This document shows, piece by piece, positions 8,534-16,990 of a stretch of 64,000 bases of DNA. Made by a program: the position numbers and the translations under genes. Below the pieces are notes generated by a model that searched no databases, was not told the DNA's origin, and saw only the letters and a program-made list of their open reading frames with translations. Source of the DNA: Streptomyces himalayensis subsp. himalayensis (GTDB lineage Bacteria; Actinomycetota; Actinomycetes; Streptomycetales; Streptomycetaceae); assembly GCF_013778455.1 (NCBI RefSeq), contig NZ_JACEHE010000013.1:62001-126000 (forward strand), read 5' to 3'. Each line of letters starts with the position of its first letter. Within the stretch, counting starts at the first letter, position 1.

Positions 8534-10062
8534 GGCCGACGCCAGCTCCGTCCGTCTCGTTCGAGCATTTCGTCCGCCTCGACGGGGCCCCACGTGCCCG
8601 CGGGGTACTGCGCGGGCTTGCCGTTGTCGTCCCAGTACTCCTCGATCGGGTCGAGGATCTTCCAGGACAGCTCGACCTCCTCGGTGCGCGGGAAGAGGTT
8701 CGCGTCGCCGAGCAGGACGTCGAGGATCAGCCGCTCGTACGCCTCCGGGCTGGACTCCGTGAAGGACTCGCCGTACGCGAAGTCCATCGACACGTCCCGG
8801 ACCTCCATCGAGGTGCCCGGCACCTTGGAGCCGAACCGCACCGTCACACCCTCGTCCGGCTGGACGCGGATGACCAGGGCGTTCTGCCCGAGCTCCTCCG
8901 TCGCCGTGTGGTCGAAGGGGGAGTGCGGCGCGCGCTGGAAGACGACCGCGATCTCGGTGACCCGGCGGCCCAGGCGCTTGCCCGTACGGAGATAGAAGGG
9001 GACGCCCGCCCAGCGGCGGTTGTCGACCCCGAGCTTGATCGCCGCGTAGGTGTCGGTCTTCGACTGCTGGTCGATGCCGTCTTCCTGCAGATAGCCGATG
9101 ACCTTCGCGCCACCCTGCCAGCCGGCCGTGTACTGGGCACGCACGGTGTCCTTGCCGAGGTCCTTGGGCAGCCGCACGGCGCCCAGCACCTTGGTCTTCT
9201 CGGCCGCCAGCGCGTCCGCGTCGAAGGACGAGGGCTCCTCCATCGCCGTCAGGGCGAGGAGCTGCAGCAGGTGGTTCTGGATGACGTCACGGGCGGCGCC
9301 GATGCCGTCGTAGTAGCCGGCGCGGCCGCCGATGCCGATGTCCTCGGCCATCGTGATCTGCACATGGTCGACGAAGGACCGGTTCCAGATCGGCTCGAAC
9401 ATCGTGTTGGCGAAGCGGAGCGCCAGGATGTTCTGGACGGTCTCCTTGCCCAGGTAGTGGTCGATCCGGAAGACCTGCTCCGGGGCGAACACCTCGTGGA
9501 CGATCGAGTTGAGCTCCTTGGCGGAGGCCAGATCATGCCCGAAGGGCTTCTCGATGACCGCGCGGCGCCAGGAGCCGTTCTGCTGGTCGGCCAGTCCGTG
9601 CTTCTTCAGCTGCTGGACGACCTGAGGGAAGAACTTGGGGGGTACGGAGAGGTAGAACGCGAAGTTCCCGCCGGTGCCCTGCGCCTTGTCCAGCTCCTGG
9701 ATCGTGGCGCGCAGCTGCTCGAAGGCGGTGTCGTCGTCGAAGTCGCCCTGGACGAACCGCATCCCCTGTATGAGCTGCTGCCACACCTCCTCGCGGAAGG
9801 GGGTGCGCGAGTGCTGCTTGACGGCGTCGTGGACGACCTGTGCGAAGTCCTCGTCCTGCCACTCGCGGCGGGCGAAGCCGACGAGCGAGAACCCCGGGGG
9901 AAGCAGTCCGCGGTTCGCGAGATCGTAGACGGCAGGCATCAACTTTTTGCGTGACAAATCGCCCGTGACACCGAAAATGACCAGGCCCGACGGCCCCGCG
10001 ATACGCGGGAGCCGTCGGTCTGCGGGGTCACGAAGCGGATTCGCTCCGTGTACTGCGGTCAA
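8530..10062 (-). CDS. zwf: Glucose-6-phosphate dehydrogenase
   Basis: A 510-residue enzyme oxidising glucose 6-phosphate to 6-phosphogluconolactone with reduction of NADP. The Rossmann motif GVTGDLSRKK (31-40) and active-site RIDHYLGKE (199-207) are intact. The start is TTG at 10062-10060, only four bases after the tal stop. The ribosome-binding site CGGAGGG lies inside the last codons of tal, about nine bases upstream, which supports TTG over any downstream start. Overlap with opcA is ATGA. This is the key NADPH-producing step of the operon. Confidence 0.95.
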   Translation of the reverse strand: MTAVHGANPLRDPADRRLPRIAGPSGLVIFGVTGDLSRKKLMPAVYDLANRGLLPPGFSLVGFARREWQDEDFAQVVHDAVKQHSRTPFREEVWQQLIQGMRFVQGDFDDDTAFEQLRATIQELDKAQGTGGNFAFYLSVPPKFFPQVVQQLKKHGLADQQNGSWRRAVIEKPFGHDLASAKELNSIVHEVFAPEQVFRIDHYLGKETVQNILALRFANTMFEPIWNRSFVDHVQITMAEDIGIGGRAGYYDGIGAARDVIQNHLLQLLALTAMEEPSSFDADALAAEKTKVLGAVRLPKDLGKDTVRAQYTAGWQGGAKVIGYLQEDGIDQQSKTDTYAAIKLGVDNRRWAGVPFYLRTGKRLGRRVTEIAVVFQRAPHSPFDHTATEELGQNALVIRVQPDEGVTVRFGSKVPGTSMEVRDVSMDFAYGESFTESSPEAYERLILDVLLGDANLFPRTEEVELSWKILDPIEEYWDDNGKPAQYPAGTWGPVEADEMLERDGRSWRRP

Positions 10063-10066
10063 GGCG

Positions 10067-11185
10067 TCAGCCCTCCGAGGGGGCGAGGCGCTGAAGCTCC
10101 GCCTCGGTCGACTTGAGCAGGTCGTTCCAGGACGACGCGAACTTCTCGACGCCCTCGTCCTCGAGGACCTGCACCACGTCGTCGTAGGAGATGCCGAGCC
10201 GCTCGACGGCGTCGAGGTCGGCGCGGGCCTGCTCGTAGGTGCCGGCGATGGTGTCGCCGGTGATCTGCCCGTGGTCGGCGGCCGCCTCCAGCGTGGCCTC
10301 GGGCATGGTGTTGACCGTGCCCGGAGCGACCAGGTCGTCGACGTACAGGGTGTCCTTGTACGCCGGGTCCTTCACACCGGTGGAGGCCCACAGCGGGCGC
10401 TGCCTGTTGGCGCCGGCCTTGTCGAGCGCCGCCCAGCGGTCGCTGGAGAAGACCTCCTCGTACGCCTGGAAGGCCAGGCGGGCGTTGGCGAGCGCCGCCT
10501 TGCCGCGGGCCTCCTTGGCCTCCGGAGTGCCCAGCGCGTCCAGCCGCTTGTCGATCTCGGTGTCCACGCGGGACACGAAGAACGACGCGACCGAGCGGAT
10601 CTTGGAGAGGTCGAGGCCCGCGGCCTTGGCCTTCTCCAGGCCCGCCAGGTAGGCGTCCATGACCTCGCGGTAGCGCTCCAGCGAGAAGATCAGCGTGACG
10701 TTGACGCTGATGCCCAGGCCGATCACCTCGGTGATGGCCGGGAGACCCGCCTTGGTGGCCGGAATCTTGATCAGCGTGTTCGGCCGGTCCACCAGCCAGG
10801 CGAGCTGCTTGGCCTCGGCGATCGTCGCCGCGGTGTTGTGCGCAAGGCGCGGGTCCACCTCGATCGAGACCCGGCCGTCCTGGCCGCCGGTCTCGTCGAA
10901 GACGGGCCGCAGGATGTCGGCTGCGTCCCGCACATCCGCGGTGGTGATCATGCGGATGGCTTCCTCGACGGTGACCTTGCGGGCGGCGAGGTCGGCGAGC
11001 TGCTGCTCGTAGCCGTCGCCCGACGAGATCGCCTTCTGGAAGATCGACGGGTTGGTCGTCACGCCCACGACGTGCTGCTGGTCGATCAGTTCCGCGAGGT
11101 TTCCGGACGTGATCCGCTTGCGGGACAGGTCGTCCAGCCAGATCGCGACGCCTTCATCGGAGAGGCGCTTGAGTGCGTCTGTCAT
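10067..11185 (-). CDS. tal: Transaldolase
   Basis: A 372-residue transaldolase moving a dihydroxyacetone unit between sedoheptulose 7-phosphate and glyceraldehyde 3-phosphate. The N-terminal GVTTNPSIFQKA (41-52) and the Schiff-base Lys140 in IKIPATKAG are present. The length matches the long actinobacterial form. ATG 11185 is preceded by GGAGA about nine bases upstream. It lies 35 bases after tkt and four bases before zwf, and it carries the zwf ribosome-binding site in its 3' end. Confidence 0.95.
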   Translation of the reverse strand: MTDALKRLSDEGVAIWLDDLSRKRITSGNLAELIDQQHVVGVTTNPSIFQKAISSGDGYEQQLADLAARKVTVEEAIRMITTADVRDAADILRPVFDETGGQDGRVSIEVDPRLAHNTAATIAEAKQLAWLVDRPNTLIKIPATKAGLPAITEVIGLGISVNVTLIFSLERYREVMDAYLAGLEKAKAAGLDLSKIRSVASFFVSRVDTEIDKRLDALGTPEAKEARGKAALANARLAFQAYEEVFSSDRWAALDKAGANRQRPLWASTGVKDPAYKDTLYVDDLVAPGTVNTMPEATLEAAADHGQITGDTIAGTYEQARADLDAVERLGISYDDVVQVLEDEGVEKFASSWNDLLKSTEAELQRLAPSEG

Positions 11186-11220
11186 GGAAAATGCATCTCC
11201 TACTTGGTCGTATATGAGCG

Positions 11221-13308
11221 TCAGCGCTGGGCGGCGTAGATGGATTCCCGCGCGGCGGCGGCCACGTTCTCCGCAGTGAAGCCGAACTCGCGGAAGAGGA
11301 CCTTGCCGTCGGCCGACGCGCCGAAGTGCTCCAGCGAAACGATGCGGCCGGCGTCCCCGACGTACTTGTGCCAGGTCAGTCCGATACCGGCCTCGACGGC
11401 GACGCGAGCCTTCAGCGAAGGCGGCAGGACGCTGTCCCGGTACCCCTGGTCCTGCTGCTCGAACCACTCCACGCACGGCATCGACACCACACGGGTCGGC
11501 ACGCCGGCGGCCTGCAGCTGCTCACGGGCCTCGACGGCCAGGTGCACCTCGGAGCCGGTGGCGATCAGCACGGCCTGCGCGTCGCCGCCCTCGGCGTCGA
11601 ACAGCACGTAACCGCCGCGCGCCGCCTCCTCATTGGGCTCGTAGACCGGCACGCCCTGGCGGGTCAGCGCCAGGCCGTGCGGGGCGCCCTTGCCGAACTC
11701 CTTCGTCCAGCGCTTGAGGATCTCCCGCCAGGCGATCGCGGTCTCGTTGGCGTCGGCGGGACGGACGATGTTCAGGCCCGGGATGGCGCGCAGCGAGGCC
11801 AGGTGCTCGACCGGCTGGTGCGTGGGGCCGTCCTCACCGAGACCGATGGAGTCGTGCGTCCACACGTACGTCACGGGCAGGTGCATCAGCGCGGACAGGC
11901 GGACGGCGTTGCGCATGTAGTCGGAGAACACCAGGAAGGTGCCGCCGTAGATGCGGGTGTTGCCGTGCAGCGCGATGCCGTTCATCTCCGCGGCCATGGA
12001 GTGCTCGCGGATGCCGAAGTGGATGGTGCGGCCGTACGGATCGGCCTCCGGAAGCGGGTTGTCCGCCGGGAGGAACGAGGAGTTCTTGTCGATGGTGGTG
12101 TTGTTGGAGCCGGCCAGGTCGGCCGAGCCGCCCCACAGCTCCGGGATCACCGCACCCAGGGCCTGCAGCACCTTGCCGGAGGCGGCACGGGTGGCCACGG
12201 CCTTGCCCTCCTCGAACACCGGGAGCTTCTCCTCCCAGCCCGCGGGCAGCTCGCCCGCGGCGACGCGGTCGAACTCCGCGGCCCGCTCCGGGTTGGCGCT
12301 GCGCCACTCCTGGAACGACTTCTCCCACTTCGCCTTGGCCTCGCGGCCGCGGTCCAGCGCCTGGCGGGTGTGGGCCAGGACCTCGTCGGTGACCTCGAAG
12401 GACTTCTCCGGGTCGAAGCCCAGGACGCGCTTGGTGGCGGAGACCTCCTCGTCGCCCAGCGCCGAGCCGTGCGCGGCCTCGGTGTTCTGCGCGTGCGGGG
12501 CGGGCCAGGCGATGATCGAGCGCATCGCGATGAACGACGGCCTGTCCGTCACCTTCTTCGCGGCCTCGATCGCGTTGTAGATGGCGTGCGGGTCGAGGTC
12601 GCCGTCCGGCTTCGGGGCGATCCGCTGCACGTGCCAGCCGTACGCCTCGTACCGCTTGACCGTGTCCTCGGAGACGGCGGTCTCGGTGTCGCCCTCGATC
12701 GAGATGTGGTTGTCGTCCCACAGCAGGATCAGGTTGCCGAGCTTCTGGTGCCCGGCCAGCGAGGACGCCTCGGCGGAGATGCCCTCCTGGAGGCAGCCGT
12801 CACCGGCGATGCAGTAGACGAAGTGGTCGAACGGCGAGGTGCCGGGGGCCGCCTCGGGGTCGAACAGGCCGCGCTCGTAGCGGGCGGCCATCGCCATGCC
12901 CACCGCGTTGGCGACGCCCTGGCCCAGCGGGCCGGTCGTCGTTTCGACGCCCTTGGTGTGGCCGTACTCGGGGTGGCCGGGGGTCTTGGAGCCCCAGGTG
13001 CGGAACGCCTTCAGATCGTCCAGCTCCAGGCCGAAGCCTCCGAGGTACAGCTGGGTGTAGAGGGTCAGGGACGAGTGACCCGCGGACAGGACGAACCGGT
13101 CACGGCCGGTCCAGTCGGTGTCCGCCGGGTCGTGCCGCATCACCTTCTGGAAGAGGGTGTACGCGGCGGGGGCCAGGCTCATCGCCGTACCGGGATGGCC
13201 GTTGCCGACCTTCTGTACGGCGTCGGCGGCCAGGATGCGGGCGGTGTCGACGGCCCGCTGGTCCAACTCGGTCCACTCGAGGTCTGTAGTGGTCGGCTCG
13301 GTGCTCAC
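11221..13308 (-). CDS. tkt: Transketolase
   Basis: A 695-residue thiamine-diphosphate enzyme transferring two-carbon ketol units in the non-oxidative pentose phosphate pathway. It has GHPGTAMSLAP near residue 37, the cofactor motif starting GDGCLQEG and ending in DDNHISIEG, and the pyrimidine-domain EHSMAAEMNGIALHGN. The start is GTG 13308 and gives MSTEPTTTDLEWTELDQRAVDT after initiation. GAGGAG lies about 12 bases upstream, a rather long spacing. It heads the operon that continues into tal, zwf, opcA and pgl. Confidence 0.95.
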   Translation of the reverse strand: MSTEPTTTDLEWTELDQRAVDTARILAADAVQKVGNGHPGTAMSLAPAAYTLFQKVMRHDPADTDWTGRDRFVLSAGHSSLTLYTQLYLGGFGLELDDLKAFRTWGSKTPGHPEYGHTKGVETTTGPLGQGVANAVGMAMAARYERGLFDPEAAPGTSPFDHFVYCIAGDGCLQEGISAEASSLAGHQKLGNLILLWDDNHISIEGDTETAVSEDTVKRYEAYGWHVQRIAPKPDGDLDPHAIYNAIEAAKKVTDRPSFIAMRSIIAWPAPHAQNTEAAHGSALGDEEVSATKRVLGFDPEKSFEVTDEVLAHTRQALDRGREAKAKWEKSFQEWRSANPERAAEFDRVAAGELPAGWEEKLPVFEEGKAVATRAASGKVLQALGAVIPELWGGSADLAGSNNTTIDKNSSFLPADNPLPEADPYGRTIHFGIREHSMAAEMNGIALHGNTRIYGGTFLVFSDYMRNAVRLSALMHLPVTYVWTHDSIGLGEDGPTHQPVEHLASLRAIPGLNIVRPADANETAIAWREILKRWTKEFGKGAPHGLALTRQGVPVYEPNEEAARGGYVLFDAEGGDAQAVLIATGSEVHLAVEAREQLQAAGVPTRVVSMPCVEWFEQQDQGYRDSVLPPSLKARVAVEAGIGLTWHKYVGDAGRIVSLEHFGASADGKVLFREFGFTAENVAAAARESIYAAQR

Positions 13309-13659
13309 CCTGGGTCAGGGCTCCTCTCCACATGTCGAATGCCGGCGTTCTCTGGGCTCGCCGGCCGGTGTCGAGACTACCGCTGTGAGTAGGCGTGTTT
13401 TTCCGGGCCATTCCAGGTTGCAGGGCACCGACGGTATCCGCATCGCCGGGGCCGTATTCCGTATTCAGCAGGTGAATACGGAGCCGCTCATTTGAATGCT
13501 CATTCGAGAACATCCGTGCACGTTGCAGCGCCCCTACCCAACACGGTCGACCCCCCGCGGAGGGCAAGGACGGGCAACGTCTAAAGTGGCGTGGTACGCG
13601 CGAGCCTTTACCCGGCCTTCATGCCGAGGCTCGCTGGGATGTCTCTGTCAGGGGTGTGC
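13309..13659. promoter_or_regulatory. Divergent tkt/ctaB control region with inverted repeats
   Basis: No gene was found in these 351 bases. A perfect inverted repeat CCGTATTC-N7-GAATACGG occupies 13459-13481, preceded by an overlapping direct copy of CCGTATTC (13452-13459). Close by, GAATG-CT-CATTC (about 13494-13505) is a second small palindrome. They are candidate operators for the pentose phosphate operon. TAAAGT at 13582-13587 could be a -10 element for ctaB but lacks a good -35. Confidence 0.4.
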
Positions 13660-14601
13660 GTGACGGCCGTTGAATCCCGTCCTGCGGGAGTAACCGGGAC
13701 GAGCCCGAGCCACCGGCCGTTCGGGGCCCGTGTCAAGGCGTTCGTGGCGCTGACCAAGCCACGGATCATCGAGCTTCTGCTCATCACCACGGTCCCGGTG
13801 ATGTTCCTCGCCGAGCAGGGAGTGCCGGACCTCTGGCTGGTGCTCGCGACCTGCGTCGGCGGCTATCTGTCCGCCGGCGGCGCCAACGCGCTCAACATGT
13901 ACATCGACCGCGACATCGACGCGCTCATGGACCGCACCTCGCAGCGTCCGCTGGTCACCGGCATGGTCTCCCCGCGCGAGGGCCTCGTCTTCGGCATCAC
14001 GCTCGCCGTCGTCTCCACGCTCTGGTTCGGCCTGCTCGTCAACTGGCTGTCCGCGTGGCTGTCGCTGGGCGCCCTGCTGTTCTACGTCGTCGTCTACACG
14101 GTGATCCTCAAGCGGCGTACCGCGCAGAACATCGTGTGGGGCGGCATCGCCGGCTGCATGCCGGTCCTCATCGGCTGGTCGTCGGTCACGAACTCCCTGT
14201 CGTACGCCGCCGTCATCCTCTTCCTCGTCATCTTCTTCTGGACGCCGCCGCACTACTGGCCGCTGTCGATGAAGGTGAAGGAGGACTACGCGCGCGTGGG
14301 CGTGCCGATGCTTCCGGTCATCGCCTCGAACAAGGTGGTCGCCCGGCAGATCGTCGTCTATAGCTGGGTGATGGTCGCCGCATCCCTGCTGCTGCAGCCG
14401 CTCGGCTACACCGGCTGGTTCTACACGGTGGTGGCCCTGGTGACGGGCGGTTGGTGGCTGTGGGAGGCCCACGCGCTGCAGGCGCGCGCCCACGCCGAGG
14501 TCACGGGCGCCAAGCTCAAGGAGATGCGCCTGTTCCACTGGTCCATCACCTATGTGTCGCTGCTGTTCGTGGCGGTCGCGGTGGACCCCTTCCTGCGGTA
14601 G
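13660..14601 (+). CDS. ctaB: Protoheme IX farnesyltransferase (heme O synthase)
   Basis: A 313-residue UbiA-superfamily membrane prenyltransferase adding a farnesyl group to heme b to make heme O for cytochrome oxidase. The Asp-rich catalytic motif NMYIDRDIDALMDRTSQRPL and a second conserved YTVILKRRTAQNIVWGG loop are present, with about eight or nine membrane helices. I chose GTG 13660 (VTAVESRP) because AGGGG lies five bases upstream; earlier in-frame ATGs at 13621 and 13639 would give an unusual extension. ctaA, the next enzyme of the pathway, lies about 3 kb away on the other strand. Confidence 0.93.
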   Translation: MTAVESRPAGVTGTSPSHRPFGARVKAFVALTKPRIIELLLITTVPVMFLAEQGVPDLWLVLATCVGGYLSAGGANALNMYIDRDIDALMDRTSQRPLVTGMVSPREGLVFGITLAVVSTLWFGLLVNWLSAWLSLGALLFYVVVYTVILKRRTAQNIVWGGIAGCMPVLIGWSSVTNSLSYAAVILFLVIFFWTPPHYWPLSMKVKEDYARVGVPMLPVIASNKVVARQIVVYSWVMVAASLLLQPLGYTGWFYTVVALVTGGWWLWEAHALQARAHAEVTGAKLKEMRLFHWSITYVSLLFVAVAVDPFLR

Positions 14602-14634
14602 CTGCAGCCGCTTCTCACATAGCTGTTCGTCCGG

Positions 14635-14671
14635 CGGGCGGGTGCGTGGTCAAGGCCACGCGGCCCGCCCG
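14635..14671 (+). terminator. Stem-loop terminator after ctaB
   Basis: CGGGCGGG-T-GCGTGG pairs with CCACGC-GG-CCCGCCCG around the loop TCAAGG. The stem is almost perfect and lies 34 bases after the ctaB stop. Confidence 0.75.
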
Positions 14672-14678
14672 TCGTCAG

Positions 14679-14706
14679 TTGATCTACCGGTAGGTAGCAT
14701 CGGGCC
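14679..14706 (+). promoter_or_regulatory. Likely leaderless promoter with CTACCGGTAG palindrome
   Basis: TAGCAT (14695-14700) fits the TANNNT -10 pattern and ends six bases before the ATG at 14707, as expected when transcription begins at the start codon. No ribosome-binding site is visible. A perfect 10-base palindrome CTACCGGTAG (14684-14693) abuts the -10 element and could be an operator. Confidence 0.5.
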
Positions 14707-15087
14707 ATGGCAGAGACCCAGCAGGTTGACGAGAGCAGCGAGAAGCCCGGCGGCGCGACCGGCGACCGCAGGCAGGCCGCCAGGGCCGAGCGCAAGACGG
14801 CCAAGCTCGCCAAGGAGATCGGCGCCTTCGCCAAGGCGCACGGCGGCGCCGAGGGACAGATCGCCTACATCGGGCAGAAGGGCGCCCGCATCGTCCTCGT
14901 CGGTGAGGACGGCGGCTGGGGCGACCTGGTGGCCCCCACGTACGAGATCGCGGAGCGGGCCGTCGAGAAGTCCGGAATCACCCGCCACGAGGCCTTCGAC
15001 GGTGAGTTCGCGGCGAAGGTGAAGACCGGGCCGTACGAGTGGGCGCGCATGGCGGGCATCCAGCTCGGCGGGCCCAGCAACGGCTGA
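14707..15087 (+). CDS. Conserved hypothetical protein, 126 residues
   Basis: I do not recognise a named family. The first about 40 residues are charged and Ala/Lys-rich (DRRQAARAERKTAKLAKE), probably helical. The C-terminal about 80 residues look like a compact alpha/beta domain with GQIAYIGQKGARIVLVGED and WGDLVAPTYEIAERAVEKSG. There is no signal peptide or membrane segment, so it should be cytoplasmic. The ATG follows a TAGCAT -10 element by six bases, suggesting a leaderless mRNA. It stands alone between ctaB and an amidohydrolase on the same strand. Confidence 0.8.
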   Translation: MAETQQVDESSEKPGGATGDRRQAARAERKTAKLAKEIGAFAKAHGGAEGQIAYIGQKGARIVLVGEDGGWGDLVAPTYEIAERAVEKSGITRHEAFDGEFAAKVKTGPYEWARMAGIQLGGPSNG

Positions 15088-15241
15088 ACCGGCCGGGGCC
15101 CGTGGGAAGTCCCGGCCGCGGCGGTGGCCCCGCCGCGGCCGAAGAGTCTCCGGGCCCAACTGATCATGGTCAGGGCAACACCTGGCGGCCGGTTCACCCG
15201 TTAGGACCGTGTAGGCGCGGTCTACTTCTCGGGGGATCCGG

Positions 15242-16348
15242 ATGATCGAAACGCCGTCGCTGGTGGACCAGTACTGCCATGGCGTGCTGCGTACGGAACT
15301 GGGGCTCGGCACCTTCGAGGCCCGGCTCGGCCGGGGCGAGGGCTTGCCCGCCCCCGGGACCACGTTCTTCGACACCCAGACCGGGTTCGCCGTACGCCGC
15401 TGGTGCCCGCCGCTGCTCGACCTCGAACCGCACTGTGAACCGGCCCGCTATCTCGCTCGGCGGCGCGAACTCGGCGTGCTCGAGGCCGGGCGCAGGATGC
15501 TGCGAGGCAGCGGCATCACGACGTATCTCGTGGACACCGGGCTGCCGGGGGATCTGAGCGGCCCCCGCGAGATGGCCGCCGCCGGGAACGCCGAGGCGCA
15601 CGAGATCATCCGCCTCGAGCTGCTCGCCGAGCAGGTCGCGGACACCTCCGGCAGCGTGGCGTCGTTCCTCGCCAATCTCGCCGAGTCGGTGCACGCGGCC
15701 GCCGCGCACTCCGTCGCCTTCACCTCGGTCGCGGGCGTACGCAACGGTCTGGCGCTCGCCCCCGAACCACCCGGCCCCGGAGAGGTGCGCGGCGCCGCCG
15801 GCCGCTGGCTCGCCGGCCGCCGGGTGGGCGGCACCCTCACCGACCAGGTACTGCTGCGGCATCTGCTGTGGATAGCCGTCGCCTCGGGCCGCCCGCTGCA
15901 GCTGCACGCCGGTCTTGCAGAGCCGGGCATGCGCGTCGACCGTACCGACCCGGCCCTGCTGACGGACTTCGTGCGGGCCACGGCCGGACTCGGCACCGAT
16001 CTGGTGCTGCTGCACGGCTATCCGTATCACCGGCACACGGCCCACCTGGCTGCGGTCTTCCCGCACGTCTACGCCGACCTGGGCGCGGCCCTCGTCCGGA
16101 CCGGAGCACGGGCCGGCACCGTCCTCGCGGAGATCCTGGAACTCGCCCCCTTCGGCAAGCTCCTGTTCTCCAGCGGCGCACATGCGCTGCCCGAACTCCA
16201 TGTGGTGGCGGCACGCCTTTTCCGGGAGGCGCTGAGCAGGGTGCTCGGCGGGTGGGTCGCCGAGGGGGCGTGGTCGCTGGCGGATGCGCAGCGGGTGGCG
16301 GGGCTGATCGCGGCGGGGAATGCGCGGCGGGTGTACGGGTTGGGGTGA
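15242..16348 (+). CDS. Amidohydrolase-family protein with altered metal-site residues
   Basis: A 368-residue cytoplasmic protein of the amidohydrolase-2 (FluG-like) group. Recognisable blocks are VDQYCHGV at the N-terminus, PLQLHAGLAEPG, LLHGYPYHRHTAHLAAVFPHVYADLG near 255-280, and FSSGAHALPELH near the C-terminus. Typical relatives have an HxH near the N-terminus and Asp in the last motif (SSDA). Here these read YCH and SSGA, so the metal centre may be changed or lost. The substrate is unknown. ATG 15242 follows a GGGGGA stretch at a short distance. It is monocistronic. Confidence 0.75.
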   Translation: MIETPSLVDQYCHGVLRTELGLGTFEARLGRGEGLPAPGTTFFDTQTGFAVRRWCPPLLDLEPHCEPARYLARRRELGVLEAGRRMLRGSGITTYLVDTGLPGDLSGPREMAAAGNAEAHEIIRLELLAEQVADTSGSVASFLANLAESVHAAAAHSVAFTSVAGVRNGLALAPEPPGPGEVRGAAGRWLAGRRVGGTLTDQVLLRHLLWIAVASGRPLQLHAGLAEPGMRVDRTDPALLTDFVRATAGLGTDLVLLHGYPYHRHTAHLAAVFPHVYADLGAALVRTGARAGTVLAEILELAPFGKLLFSSGAHALPELHVVAARLFREALSRVLGGWVAEGAWSLADAQRVAGLIAAGNARRVYGLG

Positions 16349-16368
16349 GCGCCCCTCCCCTCCGTGGC

Positions 16369-16836
16369 TCAGCCTGAGTCTTTCTTCTTGTCCGAGGCCT
16401 TGGGCGGAGCGAAACGGGCGTGCATTGTCTTCTCCGCCCATTTCTTGTAACCGTCGCGGTGTGTGGCCTGAGTGATGCTGCCGTTGCTCCGGCGTTCGAG
16501 GACGTTGCTGCAACCCCCGCAGTGACGTATGTCCGGGCCCTCGCTGGAGCCGGTGCCGCGCACCCGCTCGTCGAACCGAGCCGCCTCGTCTCGCTTCCGG
16601 CGCGTCACGGCGGCAACGACCAGGGCGGCAGGGAGGAGCAGGGCCGCCATTCCGAGCCGTCCCCAACTGAAGTCACTGAACAAGGGGATCAGAGCGACCG
16701 CCGCGATCAGTACCGCAGCCGCGTATCCCGTTGTTGGTAGCTGGTTGCGCCTCAGCGGCATCTCATAACCGGCCTCGGCCAGTGCCTTGGCCTTGATGTG
16801 AAAGCACTCCGCTGGGCACTCGCTGGCGTATGCCAC
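16369..16836 (-). CDS. Small membrane protein with CxxxC and CxxC motifs, function unknown
   Basis: About 155 residues, not recognised. The N-terminus VAYASECPAECFHIKAKA carries a CPAEC pair. Two adjacent hydrophobic stretches follow (YAAAVLIAAVALIPLF and LGMAALLLPAALVVAAV) with basic residues after them, and the cytoplasmic tail has a CGGC pair and a Lys-rich end. The four cysteines might bind metal. The second of two GTG codons (16836) is preferred because AGGGGGA lies seven bases upstream; an ATG start at 16869 is possible but lacks a binding site. It is convergent with the amidohydrolase. Confidence 0.65.
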   Translation of the reverse strand: MAYASECPAECFHIKAKALAEAGYEMPLRRNQLPTTGYAAAVLIAAVALIPLFSDFSWGRLGMAALLLPAALVVAAVTRRKRDEAARFDERVRGTGSSEGPDIRHCGGCSNVLERRSNGSITQATHRDGYKKWAEKTMHARFAPPKASDKKKDSG

Positions 16837-16942
16837 CACGCATCCCCCTGTCGTCCGTTGCGACCTCATGGTGGGAGCGGACGGGCGTATTCGGGAGAAC
16901 GCCTGGCAAGAATGGCCGGATCCGGATCAGGCGCCTGCGCAC

Positions 16943-16972
16943 GCCGGGCGTGCGTAGGCCGGGCGTGTGTAG
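16943..16972. repeat. Two 15-base tandem repeats
   Basis: GCCGGGCGTGCGTAG is followed directly by GCCGGGCGTGTGTAG and then a partial GCCGGG. It lies in the 154-base gap between ctaA and the small membrane gene. No function is apparent. Confidence 0.6.
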
Positions 16973-16990
16973 GCCGGGGGGCCGTTCCGT

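Noticed and set aside
11326..13392. A 688-codon plus-strand frame opposite transketolase
   Set aside because: The product is low-complexity Gly/Arg/Val-rich text typical of antisense frames, while transketolase on the other strand is unmistakable.
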